A stretch of 21,797 nt of DNA from JANSYP01 sp039184415 (GCA_039184415.1 JBCDBB010000059.1:1-21797), one strand, 5' to 3'; counted from the stretch's first letter, positions 1 through 6,947 are shown. The notes: generated by a model not told the origin, from the letters alone. Made by a program: numbers and translations.

Positions 1-81
1 GATTTCATTGAACGCGAATCGATCGTCGGGATGCGCGAACGTGAGCTCATCCCCACCTCTGAACCGGAGAAAACCCCATGA
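1..81 (+). CDS. nifZ: NifZ, C-terminal fragment (5' end outside window)
   Basis: An open frame enters from the left edge and ends at TGA 79-81 after 26 codons. The visible tail contains IVGMRERELIPT, which resembles the end of the NifZ domain, where family members have a VGCREEEL-like motif. NifZ is a small accessory protein implicated in MoFe-protein P-cluster maturation. Its stop overlaps the nifT start (ATGA), and nifZ followed by nifT is a common order in proteobacterial nif clusters. Only the tail is visible, so the call rests on that short motif plus context. Confidence 0.7.
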   Translation, partial: DFIERESIVGMRERELIPTSEPEKTP

Positions 82-299
82 AAGTCATGATCCGCGACAC
101 CCCCAAGGGGATGGAAGTCTATGTGCCCAAGAAGGATCTCGAAGAGATCATCGTGGAGGCCGAGAACCCCGGTTACTGGGGCGGTTGGGCGCGCCTATCC
201 AATGGCTGGATGCTGCAGCTGCCCGCGTTCGATGAGGCGCCGAAACTGCCGATCACCGTCGATGCCCGGCGGCTGGCCGACGCGGAGACGGACCAATGA
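78..299 (+). CDS. nifT: NifT/FixU family protein
   Basis: A 73-aa protein beginning MKVMIRDTPKGMEVYVPKKD, with EENPGYWGG-like and NGWMLQLP segments typical of NifT/FixU (family length about 70 aa). It is a small, probably beta-rich cytoplasmic protein. Its exact role in nitrogenase maturation is unsettled and it is often dispensable. The start is supported by GGAG at 66-69 and by the ATGA overlap with the preceding nifZ stop. Its own TGA overlaps the start of the SIR2-like gene in the same way, so the three genes are probably translated from one mRNA. The promoter lies outside the window. Confidence 0.9.
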   Translation: MKVMIRDTPKGMEVYVPKKDLEEIIVEAENPGYWGGWARLSNGWMLQLPAFDEAPKLPITVDARRLADAETDQ

Positions 300-1126
300 G
301 CGACGCACGAAACCTCACCGACGCCCTGGACGCTGTCGCTGCCGGCAAACTGATACCGTACATGGGACCAGGGATCGCGGCGCTAACCTCTGAGGTTCCG
401 GCATCGCCCGATGCGCTCTGCGCACTCATCGAGGCCGAGGTGCGCGTTCCGAAACGTGCCAGCGGCAACATGTGGTCGGCGGCCCAGTTCGTCGAAAGCC
501 GCAAGTTCCGCGCCACGCTTGACGATGTCGTCGCGCGCGCTTTCGCGCCCGGACAAGGCGTCGCCAATGACGTGCAGCAAGCCATTGCCGCCCTACGCCC
601 GCCGATGGTGGTCGATGCCTGGTATGATGACGGCATGCTCGCGGCCATGGATGGCAGGGCGAACTGGGGCTGGGTTCAGGGTGTCAGCCGCAATGGCGAG
701 TGGATCGAGATCTGGACCCGCGCCTACGGATCGGACGGGGCCGAGCGGCCCGAAGGCTCGGACAGTTCGTGGGAGACACTGATCTACAAGCCCCACGGAT
801 TGGCACGGAAAGGATCCAGCTTTTTGATGTCGGACAGCGACTATGTCGAAGTCCTGACCGAGATCGACATCCAGTCTCCCATTCCCGAAGAGGTGCGCCA
901 CCGCCGGACCGATCGCGGGTTTTTCTTCATGGGATGCCGGTTTGACGACCAGATGCTTCGGATCTTTGCCCGGCAGATCGCCAAACGCTCCGGCGGAGGG
1001 CATGTGGCGGTGATCGACGGGCCGCTGACCCGGATGGAGCAGAAATTCCTCGACGAGCTGAACATCACGCGGATCGATCTACCCGTCTCGGAAATCGCCG
1101 CCGGGCTTTGCGCCGCCACGGCCTAA
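296..1126 (+). CDS. SIR2-like domain protein in the nif operon
   Basis: A 276-aa protein with the layout of SIR2-like (SIR2_2 type) NAD-binding proteins. Residues 18-28 (GKLIPYMGPGI) take the place of the nucleotide-binding LIPFLGAG loop. Residues 103-112 (PMVVDAWYDD) take the place of the usual TTNYD segment. YKPHG (164-168) followed by SDSDY (179-183) matches the conserved His-Gly region. Residues 209-218 (FFFMGCRFDD) match the VGYSFSD-like segment near the end. The GAG loop is GPG here and the Asn of TTNYD is missing, so catalysis is uncertain. The gene overlaps nifT (ATGA) and the next gene (TAATG). SIR2-like proteins can bind or hydrolyse NAD or deacylate proteins; which of these applies here is unknown. 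The fold is fairly sure, the function is not. Confidence 0.7.
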   Translation: MSDARNLTDALDAVAAGKLIPYMGPGIAALTSEVPASPDALCALIEAEVRVPKRASGNMWSAAQFVESRKFRATLDDVVARAFAPGQGVANDVQQAIAALRPPMVVDAWYDDGMLAAMDGRANWGWVQGVSRNGEWIEIWTRAYGSDGAERPEGSDSSWETLIYKPHGLARKGSSFLMSDSDYVEVLTEIDIQSPIPEEVRHRRTDRGFFFMGCRFDDQMLRIFARQIAKRSGGGHVAVIDGPLTRMEQKFLDELNITRIDLPVSEIAAGLCAATA

Positions 1127-1509
1127 TGGGCGCCGCATCTTCGCGTCTTGAGCCCGTTGTGCTGAGCTCGGCACAGCGGGCTTTGCTGTTAGAGCTCAGC
1201 CCCGAACAGGTCGACTGCGCCATTGCCGTGATGCTGAAGATCCTCGACGGGAAGTGCAAGATAACGGCATCGGAGGCGCGGGTCATGACAGCGGTCTATG
1301 GTGCGGTCCGCACCCGCCCGGCGCGGCACTTGGGGCCGGCGGAGCATGCGCTGATCGAGAAGGCCCGCGCCGAACCCGGACCGCGGTTTCGCGCGGATGT
1401 CTATGAGGCTCGTGTCATGGCCGAAACCCGGATTTCGCGCCCGGTAATGAAGGCCTTCAAGGCGGCCCTGCGCCGCGATGGCGTGCTGCCAGAGAAAACC
1501 GCAACATAA
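1126..1509 (+). CDS. Hypothetical protein at the end of the nifZT operon
   Basis: A 127-aa protein that I do not recognise. The start is taken at ATG 1126, which shares a base with the TAA of the SIR2-like gene; an in-frame upstream TTG at 1108 is less likely. The first half has a hydrophobic helix-like stretch (VDCAIAVMLKILDG, about residues 31-44). The second half is rich in Arg, Ala and Lys (APRFRADVY-like and MKAFKAALRRDG segments), giving a basic tail. No Cys, signal peptide or membrane span is evident in the mature region, so it is probably cytoplasmic. The tight overlap implies co-translation with the SIR2-like protein. The frame keeps the codon bias of neighbouring genes, which supports it being real. 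Confidence 0.6.
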   Translation: MGAASSRLEPVVLSSAQRALLLELSPEQVDCAIAVMLKILDGKCKITASEARVMTAVYGAVRTRPARHLGPAEHALIEKARAEPGPRFRADVYEARVMAETRISRPVMKAFKAALRRDGVLPEKTAT

Positions 1510-1525
1510 CCGGCATAGGCCCGAC

Positions 1526-1551
1526 CCGCACCCTGTCGGATGCGGGTGCGG
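1526..1551. terminator. Hairpin between convergent genes
   Basis: CCGCACCC (1526-1533) pairs perfectly with GGGTGCGG (1544-1551) around a 10-nt loop. It sits in the 54-nt gap where the nifZT operon and nifF converge, the expected place for a shared terminator. There is no strong T-run on either side, so intrinsic termination is plausible but not certain. Confidence 0.5.
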
Positions 1552-1563
1552 TGTGGAACCGAG

Positions 1564-2130
1564 TTATGCGGAGATGCCCTCGATGGCCTCGAGCGGAAGG
1601 CCAAAGCTTTCCGCGATGCTCTTGAGCCAGCCGGTCACGCGATCCTCGGTCAGTTGGGACTCATTGTCGAGATCCAGCGCCAGTCCTAGGAAATGATCGT
1701 CGACGACCGCGAGCGAGTCATCGAAACCGTAACCCTCGGTCGGCCACTGGCCAACCAAGGTCGCGCCACGCTCCTCAAAAAATTCGTGGAGGAAGTAAAT
1801 CGCATTTACGAATTCGAGCGGGTAGGTAATTTGGTCGCCCAGCCCGTAGATGGCGATGGTTTTGCCTGTGAAGTCCTGGTCTTCCAGCTTCGGCAGAAAC
1901 TCCTCCCAGCTTTCGTTCTCGCAATCCGCACTCAGACCCGGCAGCAAACCGTCGCCCAGGGTCGGCGTTCCGAGGATGAGAAAGTCGTAGCTTACGAAGT
2001 CGGCCGGGTCCGTGCGGTTCACATTGAGCGGCTTGGCCATCAGCGCGTCGTCGAAGCGTTTCTTGATCTGCTTGGCGATCTTGCGCGTGTTTCCCGTGTC
2101 CGTGCCGAAGAATATCCCGATCTTTGCCAT
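1564..2130 (-). CDS. nifF: Flavodoxin NifF, electron donor to nitrogenase
   Basis: A 188-aa long-chain flavodoxin. The N-terminus MAKIGIFFGTDTGNTRKIAK carries the FMN phosphate-binding loop (GTDTGNT, residues 9-15). LGTPTLGDG and IYGLGDQITYP are the isoalloxazine-contacting loops, and the insert expected of NifF-type flavodoxins is present. The longer upstream frame is rejected because the product should start at the first beta strand and AAAGGAG lies 10 nt before this ATG on the minus strand. NifF carries low-potential electrons to dinitrogenase reductase. A sigma54-type promoter lies about 70 bp upstream of the start, so expression is probably nif-controlled. The gene is divergent from nifHDK. 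Confidence 0.95.
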   Translation of the reverse strand: MAKIGIFFGTDTGNTRKIAKQIKKRFDDALMAKPLNVNRTDPADFVSYDFLILGTPTLGDGLLPGLSADCENESWEEFLPKLEDQDFTGKTIAIYGLGDQITYPLEFVNAIYFLHEFFEERGATLVGQWPTEGYGFDDSLAVVDDHFLGLALDLDNESQLTEDRVTGWLKSIAESFGLPLEAIEGISA

Positions 2131-2195
2131 GATGGTCCGGCTCCTTTTGATCCATGATCCGTTGCAGGCCGTTTGGCCCGGCATGCCCAGAGACA

Positions 2196-2211
2196 AGCAT
2201 GGCCCGTGCCA
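2196..2211 (-). promoter_or_regulatory. Sigma54 promoter of nifF
   Basis: Read on the minus strand, TGGCACGGGCCATGCT matches the consensus TGGCACG-N4-TTGCW with one mismatch in the -12 element. The invariant GG (2210-2209) and GC (2198-2197) are exactly 10 bp apart. The predicted transcript start is near 2185, giving a short leader before nifF. Confidence 0.8.
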
Positions 2212-2293
2212 GGGAGATCCGACGCGGCCGGGTGCTGCGTGCACTGGGATTTCGCCGTCCTTGAGAGTTTTTGCGCTTAGCACATGACTCAAA

Positions 2294-2323
2294 GTTGACA
2301 GTTTTTGTCGGAAAACTGCCAAC
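2294..2323. repeat. Inverted repeat between nifF and nifH promoters
   Basis: GTTG-a-CAGTTTT and AAAACTG-c-CAAC form two symmetric arms around a 6-nt centre (TGTCGG). That is 11 paired bases per arm with one mismatch. It lies about 85 bp upstream of the nifF promoter and about 145 bp upstream of the nifH promoter. It could be an operator for an additional regulator or, less likely, a transcript-level hairpin. It is not the TGT-N10-ACA NifA site. Confidence 0.55.
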
Positions 2324-2385
2324 ACGATGGCTCCAGCGCCGTGGAGGGCCCGTCTTTCCCCGTTTGACGCGCGATGTCGGGAAAA

Positions 2386-2401
2386 TGTTGGGTTCTACAC
2401 A
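2386..2401. promoter_or_regulatory. NifA upstream activator site (UAS) for nifH
   Basis: TGTTGGGTTCTACACA is an exact TGT-N10-ACA NifA-binding consensus. Its centre lies about 100 bp upstream of the predicted nifH transcript start, the usual UAS distance. The palindrome could also serve the divergent nifF promoter about 200 bp away. Confidence 0.75.
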
Positions 2402-2466
2402 ATGCCCGGTTTTTCAGCACATCCCTCAAGGTGCTGTTTCAAATAAGCAAATTCTACGGTCACACT

Positions 2467-2482
2467 TGGCACGCCGGCTGCT
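2467..2482 (+). promoter_or_regulatory. Sigma54 promoter of nifHDK
   Basis: TTGGCACGCCGGCTGC carries GG (2468-2469) and GC (2480-2481) exactly 10 bp apart, with only one departure from TGGCACG-N4-TTGC. The predicted transcript start is near 2493, 57 nt before nifH. AAAGGA at 2537-2542 is the nifH ribosome site. The rest of the 419-nt gap between nifF and nifH holds only the listed control elements; I see no gene in it. Confidence 0.88.
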
Positions 2483-2549
2483 TTCAAAAGGCGCAAGGGC
2501 GGAAGGCTGCCCTTCTCGTGATGAACACTGACCTGCAAAGGACACCACA

Positions 2550-3431
2550 ATGAGCGAACTCCGGCAGATCGCCTTTTACGGCAAGGGGGGGATCGGGAAG
2601 TCGACCACCTCGCAAAACACCCTCGCGGCCCTGGTCGAACTGGGCCAGAAGATTCTCATCGTCGGCTGTGACCCCAAGGCTGACTCGACCCGACTGATCC
2701 TGAACTCCAAGGCCCAGGACACCGTGCTGCACCTGGCCGCCGAAATGGGTTCTGTCGAGGATCTCGAGCTCGAGGACGTGCTGAAGATCGGCTACCAGGA
2801 CATCAAATGCGTCGAGTCCGGCGGTCCCGAGCCCGGGGTTGGCTGCGCCGGCCGCGGCGTGATCACCTCGATCAACTTCCTGGAAGAAAACGGCGCCTAT
2901 GACGATGTTGACTACGTCTCTTATGACGTTCTCGGTGACGTGGTCTGCGGCGGCTTCGCGATGCCCATCCGCGAAAACAAGGCTCAGGAAATCTACATCG
3001 TGATGTCGGGCGAGATGATGGCACTCTATGCCGCCAACAACATCTCCAAGGGCATCCTCAAGTACGCCAACTCCGGCGGTGTGCGCCTGGGCGGCCTGAT
3101 CTGCAATGAGCGCCAGACCGACAAGGAACTGGAACTGGGAGAGGCCATGGCTGAAAAGCTGGGCTCCAAGCTGATCCACTTCGTGCCGCGCGACAACATC
3201 GTTCAGCATGCCGAGCTGCGCCGTCAGACGGTGCTTCAGTACGCACCCGACAGCCAGCAGGCGGACGAATACCGCCAGCTCGCCCAGAAGATCCACAACA
3301 ACTCGGGCAAGGGCGTGATCCCCACCCCGGTTACGATGGATGAGCTGGAAGAGATGCTGATGGAGTTCGGCATCATGCAGTCCGAGGAAGAGCGCCTCGC
3401 CGCCATCGCAGCGGAAGAAGCCTCGGCCTGA
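2550..3431 (+). CDS. nifH: Nitrogenase iron protein (dinitrogenase reductase)
   Basis: A 293-aa protein, full family length. The P-loop YGKGGIGKST lies at residues 10-19. The [4Fe-4S] ligands shared between the dimer subunits are Cys99 (in GVGCAGRG) and Cys133 (in VVCGGFAMP). Arg102 is in the position that DraT ADP-ribosylates in other phototrophic alphaproteobacteria, so post-translational switch-off is possible although draTG is not in this window. The protein delivers electrons to NifDK with MgATP hydrolysis and also takes part in FeMo-cofactor maturation. It is the first gene after the sigma54 promoter and is followed by a hairpin-containing gap before nifD. Confidence 0.99.
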   Translation: MSELRQIAFYGKGGIGKSTTSQNTLAALVELGQKILIVGCDPKADSTRLILNSKAQDTVLHLAAEMGSVEDLELEDVLKIGYQDIKCVESGGPEPGVGCAGRGVITSINFLEENGAYDDVDYVSYDVLGDVVCGGFAMPIRENKAQEIYIVMSGEMMALYAANNISKGILKYANSGGVRLGGLICNERQTDKELELGEAMAEKLGSKLIHFVPRDNIVQHAELRRQTVLQYAPDSQQADEYRQLAQKIHNNSGKGVIPTPVTMDELEEMLMEFGIMQSEEERLAAIAAEEASA

Positions 3432-3453
3432 GACCGACTTGAATCCAACTTGG

Positions 3454-3474
3454 GGGCCGGCCCCGCGCCGGCCC
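3454..3474 (+). repeat. GC-rich hairpin between nifH and nifD
   Basis: GGGCCGGC (3454-3461) pairs perfectly with GCCGGCCC (3467-3474) around a 5-nt loop, and no T-run follows. It lies in the 84-nt nifH-nifD gap. Such intercistronic hairpins are known in other diazotrophs to protect or partly terminate the nifH message, which helps make NifH in excess over NifDK. That role is inferred here. Confidence 0.6.
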
Positions 3475-3515
3475 TGTCCCCGCACCCCAACGAACAGTGA
3501 GTAGGAGCCAAAAGA

Positions 3516-5015
3516 ATGGCCAAAGATCACGTTGATGGGCCGGAAGACTACGAAGCCCTGATCGAACAGGTTCTCGAAGCCTATCCCGCCAAAGCTAAGA
3601 AAAAGCGCGCCAAGCATCTCAAGGTCAGCCAGCCTGACCCCGAGGCCGAACCCGATCCGACGACCGGTATCGCGTCAAAGTGCGACACCGCGAAGTCGAA
3701 CATCAAATCGGTACCCGGCGTGATGACAGTGCGCGGTTGTGCCTACGCTGGTTCCAAAGGGGTTGTTTGGGGACCGGTCAAGGACATGGTCCATATCTCC
3801 CACGGGCCCGTCGGCTGCGGCCAGTACAGCTGGTCCCAGCGGCGCAACTACTACATCGGGAAAACCGGTGTGGACAGTTTCGTGACCATGCAATTCACGA
3901 CCGATTTCCAGGAGAAGGACATCGTGTTCGGGGGTGACAAGAAGCTCGGCAAGACCATCGACGAGATCGAGACGCTCTTTCCGCTCGCCAACGGCACTAC
4001 GATCCAGTCGGAATGCCCGATAGGTCTTATCGGCGACGATATCGAGGCAGTGGCCAAGGAAAAGAACAAGCAGTACGGCAAAACCATGGTGCCGGTCCGC
4101 TGCGAAGGGTTCCGCGGCGTGTCCCAATCCCTCGGCCACCACATCGCCAACGACGCGGTCCGTGACTGGGTCTATGAGAAGGGCGACGGCGGCGCGGCCA
4201 AGCACTATGAGCCCCGCCAGTACGACGTCAACGTCATCGGCGACTACAATATCGGTGGTGACGCCTGGGCCTCGCGTATCCTGCTCGAGGAAATGGGCCT
4301 CAACGTGGTCGGCAACTGGTCCGGCGACGCGACCTTGGCCGAGATCGAGCGCGCGCCCAAGGCCCGCCTGAACCTCATCCACTGCTACCGGTCGATGAAC
4401 TACATCTGCCGCTACATGGAAGAGAAGTACGGCATCGGCTGGATGGAGTACAACTTCTTCGGGCCCTCCCAGATCGCGGCCAGCCTGCGCGCCATCGCGG
4501 AGAAGTTCGACGACACGATCAAGGAAAACGCCGAGAAGGTCATCGCCAAGTACCAGCCGCTCGTCGACGAGGTGAACGCCAAGTTCCGCCCCCGTCTCGA
4601 AGGCAAGTCTGTGATGCTCTATGTCGGCGGCCTGCGTCCGCGCCACGTCGTCACCGCTTATGACGACCTCGGCATGAAAGTGGTCGGCACCGGCTACGAG
4701 TTCGGCCATGGCGACGACTACAAGCGGACCGGTCACTATGTGAAGGACGGCACGCTGATCTATGATGACGTCACCGGCTACGAGCTGGAGAAGTTCATCG
4801 AAGGCATCCGTCCCGACCTCGTCGGCTCCGGCATCAAGGAAAAGTACCCCGTCCAGAAGATGGGCATCCCGTTCCGCCAGATGCACAGCTGGGACTATTC
4901 CGGCCCGTATCACGGCTATGACGGCTACGCGATCTTTGCCCGCGACATGGACCTGGCGATCAACAATCCGGTCTGGGGCATGTACGACGCGCCGTGGACA
5001 TCCGCAGCCGCCTAA
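3516..5015 (+). CDS. nifD: Nitrogenase MoFe protein alpha chain
   Basis: A 499-aa protein. P-cluster ligands Cys75 (RGCAYAG), Cys101 (VGCGQYSW) and Cys167 (SECPIG) correspond to Azotobacter positions 62, 88 and 154 with a constant offset. FeMo-cofactor ligands are Cys290 (IHCYRSMNY) and His457 (RQMHSWDY). Together with NifK it forms the alpha2-beta2 dinitrogenase that reduces N2. These residues and the absence of a delta-subunit gene identify the Mo-dependent enzyme rather than the V or Fe-only forms. The start is supported by TAGGAG at 3502-3507. The N-terminus has a lysine-rich, then Asp/Glu/Pro-rich segment (residues 25-50) about 13 residues longer than in Azotobacter. Confidence 0.99.
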   Translation: MAKDHVDGPEDYEALIEQVLEAYPAKAKKKRAKHLKVSQPDPEAEPDPTTGIASKCDTAKSNIKSVPGVMTVRGCAYAGSKGVVWGPVKDMVHISHGPVGCGQYSWSQRRNYYIGKTGVDSFVTMQFTTDFQEKDIVFGGDKKLGKTIDEIETLFPLANGTTIQSECPIGLIGDDIEAVAKEKNKQYGKTMVPVRCEGFRGVSQSLGHHIANDAVRDWVYEKGDGGAAKHYEPRQYDVNVIGDYNIGGDAWASRILLEEMGLNVVGNWSGDATLAEIERAPKARLNLIHCYRSMNYICRYMEEKYGIGWMEYNFFGPSQIAASLRAIAEKFDDTIKENAEKVIAKYQPLVDEVNAKFRPRLEGKSVMLYVGGLRPRHVVTAYDDLGMKVVGTGYEFGHGDDYKRTGHYVKDGTLIYDDVTGYELEKFIEGIRPDLVGSGIKEKYPVQKMGIPFRQMHSWDYSGPYHGYDGYAIFARDMDLAINNPVWGMYDAPWTSAAA

Positions 5016-5026
5016 ACGCCTGAACG

Positions 5027-5047
5027 GGGGGCGGTGCGCCCGCCCCC
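5027..5047 (+). repeat. GC-rich hairpin between nifD and nifK
   Basis: GGGGGCGG (5027-5034) pairs perfectly with CCGCCCCC (5040-5047) around a 5-nt loop, in the 89-nt nifD-nifK gap. No T-run follows, so read-through is expected. It resembles the element after nifH in place and style, which suggests a role in mRNA stability or processing. Confidence 0.55.
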
Positions 5048-5104
5048 ATACCCCACTGCATGGCGCGTCTCGGAATGCGGACGGCCAGTAGAAGGAATGA
5101 CGAC

Positions 5105-6649
5105 ATGCCTCAATCGGCAGATAAAGTGCTCGACCACGCGCCGCTGTTCCGCGAGCCGGAATACACGGAGATGCTGGAGAACAAGAAGGTCAAGTACGAA
5201 TGCGGTCACCCGGACGAGCTCGTCCAGGAGATCGGCGACTGGACCAAGTCTTGGGAATATCGCGAAAAGAACCTGGAGCGCACGGCGCTGACCGTGAACC
5301 CGGCCAAGGCCTGCCAGCCGCTCGGCGCGGTTTTTGCCAGCGCGGGCTACGAGCGAACCATGAGCTTCGTCCATGGCTCCCAGGGTTGCGTGGCCTATTA
5401 CCGTTCGCACCTGTCGCGGCACTTCAAGGAGCCGGCCTCCTGCGTGTCCTCCTCCATGACCGAAGACGCGGCCGTGTTCGGCGGTCTGATCAACATGGTC
5501 GACGGGTTGGCCAACACCAAGGCGCTCTACGATCCCAAGATGATCGCGGTCTCCACCACCTGCATGGCCGAGGTGATCGGGGATGACCTGAACTCCTTCA
5601 TCTTGCAGGCGAAGGAAAAGGGCTCGGTCGAGGACGATATGCCGGTGCCCTTCGCGCACACCCCGGCCTTTGTCGGATCCCACATCGACGGTTACGACAA
5701 TATGCAGAAGGGCATCCTCAGCCATTTCTGGGATAAAGTCGAAACCCGTGCCGAGAACGGCTCGATCAACATCATTCCGGGCTTTGACGGGTTCGCGGTG
5801 GGCAATGTGCGCGAACTGAAGCGCATCCTGGCCGAGATGGACATCACCGACTACACAATCCTGTCGGATGTCTCGGATGTCTACGATACTCCGTCGGACG
5901 GCGAGTTCCGGATGTATGCCGGCGGCACCAAACTGGAGGACTTGCCCGAGGCCGCAAACGCCAAGGCGACGATCAGCCTGCAGGAATACTGCACGCCGAA
6001 GACGCTGGAATATGCCGGCAAGAAGGGTCAGGAAACCGCCGCCTTCCACTACCCGATGGGCGTGAAAGGGACCGATGTCTTCCTGATGAAGCTCAGCGAA
6101 CTGACCGGCAAAGAGATCCCGGAAAGCCTGCGGCTTGAGCGCGGGCGTCTGGTCGATGCGATGGCCGACAGTCAGGCATGGCTCCATGGCAAGACCTACG
6201 CGATCTATGGTGATCCGGACTTCGTTTATGCGATGGCGGCCTTCATTCTGGAGACCGGCGGCGAACCGCGCCACTGCCTGGCCACCAACGGCTCCAAAGC
6301 CTGGGCCGCGCAGATGCAGGAGCTTTTCGACAGCTCGCCCTTTGGCAAGGAATGCCAAGTCTGGGCCGGGAAGGATCTGTGGCACATGCGGTCCTTCCTG
6401 AACACAGAGCCCGTCGACATCCTGATCGGCAGCTCCTACGGGAAGTATCTGGAGCGTGACACCGGAACCCCGCTGCTGCGCCTGTCCTTCCCAATCTTCG
6501 ACCGTCACCACCATCACAGGTTCCCGACGATGTTCTACCAGGGCACGCTGACGGTGCTGGTGAAGATGCTCGACATGATCTTCGACAAGCTCGACGACGA
6601 GACCATCGAGCCGGGCGTGACGGACTATTCGTTCGACCTGACCCGCTAA
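5105..6649 (+). CDS. nifK: Nitrogenase MoFe protein beta chain
   Basis: A 514-aa protein whose P-cluster ligands fall exactly at the classical positions: Cys70 (AKACQPLG), Cys95 (SQGCVAYYR) and Cys153 (TTCMAEVIGDD). The sequence HGSQGCVAYYRSHLSRHFKE is diagnostic of NifK. It pairs with NifD, shares the P-cluster and helps dock NifH. The start MPQSADKV is chosen over an upstream in-frame ATG at 5060 because AGAAGGA lies just before 5105 and because it restores the classical cysteine numbering. It is the last gene of nifHDK: two hairpins follow at once, the second with terminator features. Confidence 0.99.
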   Translation: MPQSADKVLDHAPLFREPEYTEMLENKKVKYECGHPDELVQEIGDWTKSWEYREKNLERTALTVNPAKACQPLGAVFASAGYERTMSFVHGSQGCVAYYRSHLSRHFKEPASCVSSSMTEDAAVFGGLINMVDGLANTKALYDPKMIAVSTTCMAEVIGDDLNSFILQAKEKGSVEDDMPVPFAHTPAFVGSHIDGYDNMQKGILSHFWDKVETRAENGSINIIPGFDGFAVGNVRELKRILAEMDITDYTILSDVSDVYDTPSDGEFRMYAGGTKLEDLPEAANAKATISLQEYCTPKTLEYAGKKGQETAAFHYPMGVKGTDVFLMKLSELTGKEIPESLRLERGRLVDAMADSQAWLHGKTYAIYGDPDFVYAMAAFILETGGEPRHCLATNGSKAWAAQMQELFDSSPFGKECQVWAGKDLWHMRSFLNTEPVDILIGSSYGKYLERDTGTPLLRLSFPIFDRHHHHRFPTMFYQGTLTVLVKMLDMIFDKLDDETIEPGVTDYSFDLTR

Positions 6650-6655
6650 CGCGCA

Positions 6656-6692
6656 CGCGAGCCGACCTCTCTCTCCCCCTAAATGGCTCGCG
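6656..6692 (+). repeat. Hairpin directly after nifK
   Basis: CGCGAGCC (6656-6663) pairs perfectly with GGCTCGCG (6685-6692) around a 21-nt pyrimidine-rich loop (CTCTCTCTCCCCC). It begins 7 nt after the nifK stop and is followed 6 nt later by the stronger terminator hairpin. It may protect the 3' end of the nifHDK message. Confidence 0.45.
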
Positions 6693-6697
6693 ACACC

Positions 6698-6735
6698 GGA
6701 CCGGCAGCTCCCTGGCTGCCGGTCCTATTCTGTTT
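6698..6735 (+). terminator. Rho-independent terminator of nifHDK
   Basis: GGACCGGCAGC (6698-6708) pairs perfectly over 11 bp with GCTGCCGGTCC (6715-6725) around a 6-nt loop. A T-rich tract (TATTCTGTTT) follows. This is the strongest hairpin in the window and cleanly separates nifHDK from the nifE operon. Confidence 0.85.
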
Positions 6736-6804
6736 GGGCGGCGGCACGGCACCGACCAAGGCGGACGCATTCCAGATCGCTGTTCGGTCCCTTCGCCCTT
6801 GTCG

Positions 6805-6820
6805 TGTCGCAATCGCGACA
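6805..6820. promoter_or_regulatory. NifA upstream activator site for the nifE operon
   Basis: TGTCGCAATCGCGACA is an exact TGT-N10-ACA site whose six-base arms TGTCGC/GCGACA are fully palindromic. Its centre is about 115 bp upstream of the predicted nifE transcript start. Confidence 0.82.
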
Positions 6821-6902
6821 TGTCCGACGCCGGATGCGGCTCAAGCGGAGCAAACCATTGGGTTTCCACAGATTCTAACGGTACCGCCGAGCATTCGGCA
6901 CC

Positions 6903-6918
6903 TGGCACAGGGTTTGCT
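6903..6918 (+). promoter_or_regulatory. Sigma54 promoter of the nifENX operon
   Basis: TGGCACAGGGTTTGCT has GG (6904-6905) and GC (6916-6917) exactly 10 bp apart and a perfect TTGC -12 element. The predicted start is near 6929. A purine-rich AGAAAAGAGG ribosome site lies just before the nifE ATG. Apart from this promoter, the UAS and the nifK-side hairpins, I see nothing in the 298-nt nifK-nifE gap. Confidence 0.88.
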
Positions 6919-6947
6919 TTAATCATGGGGACAGAAAAGAGGTTCCC

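Noticed and set aside
2131..2325. Longer start for nifF adding 65 residues
   Set aside because: The extension passes through the nifF promoter and has no flavodoxin sequence; the ATG at 2130 has a good ribosome site and the expected N-terminus.
2271..2531. An 86-codon plus-strand frame upstream of nifH
   Set aside because: It runs through the inverted repeat, NifA site and sigma54 promoter of nifH and lacks a ribosome site; the DNA there is regulatory.
3675..6517. Long minus-strand frames opposite nifD (3675-4913) and nifK (5012-6517)
   Set aside because: Shadow frames of highly conserved structural genes; no recognisable motif or ribosome site.
3516..6649. Vanadium or iron-only nitrogenase
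   Set aside because: No delta-subunit gene lies between nifD and nifK, and nifEN, nifQ, nifV and mod genes plus the NifD/NifK residues fit the Mo enzyme.
6683..6922. A 79-codon plus-strand frame between nifK and nifE
   Set aside because: It crosses the nifHDK terminator, the NifA site and the nifE promoter, so it is not a gene.
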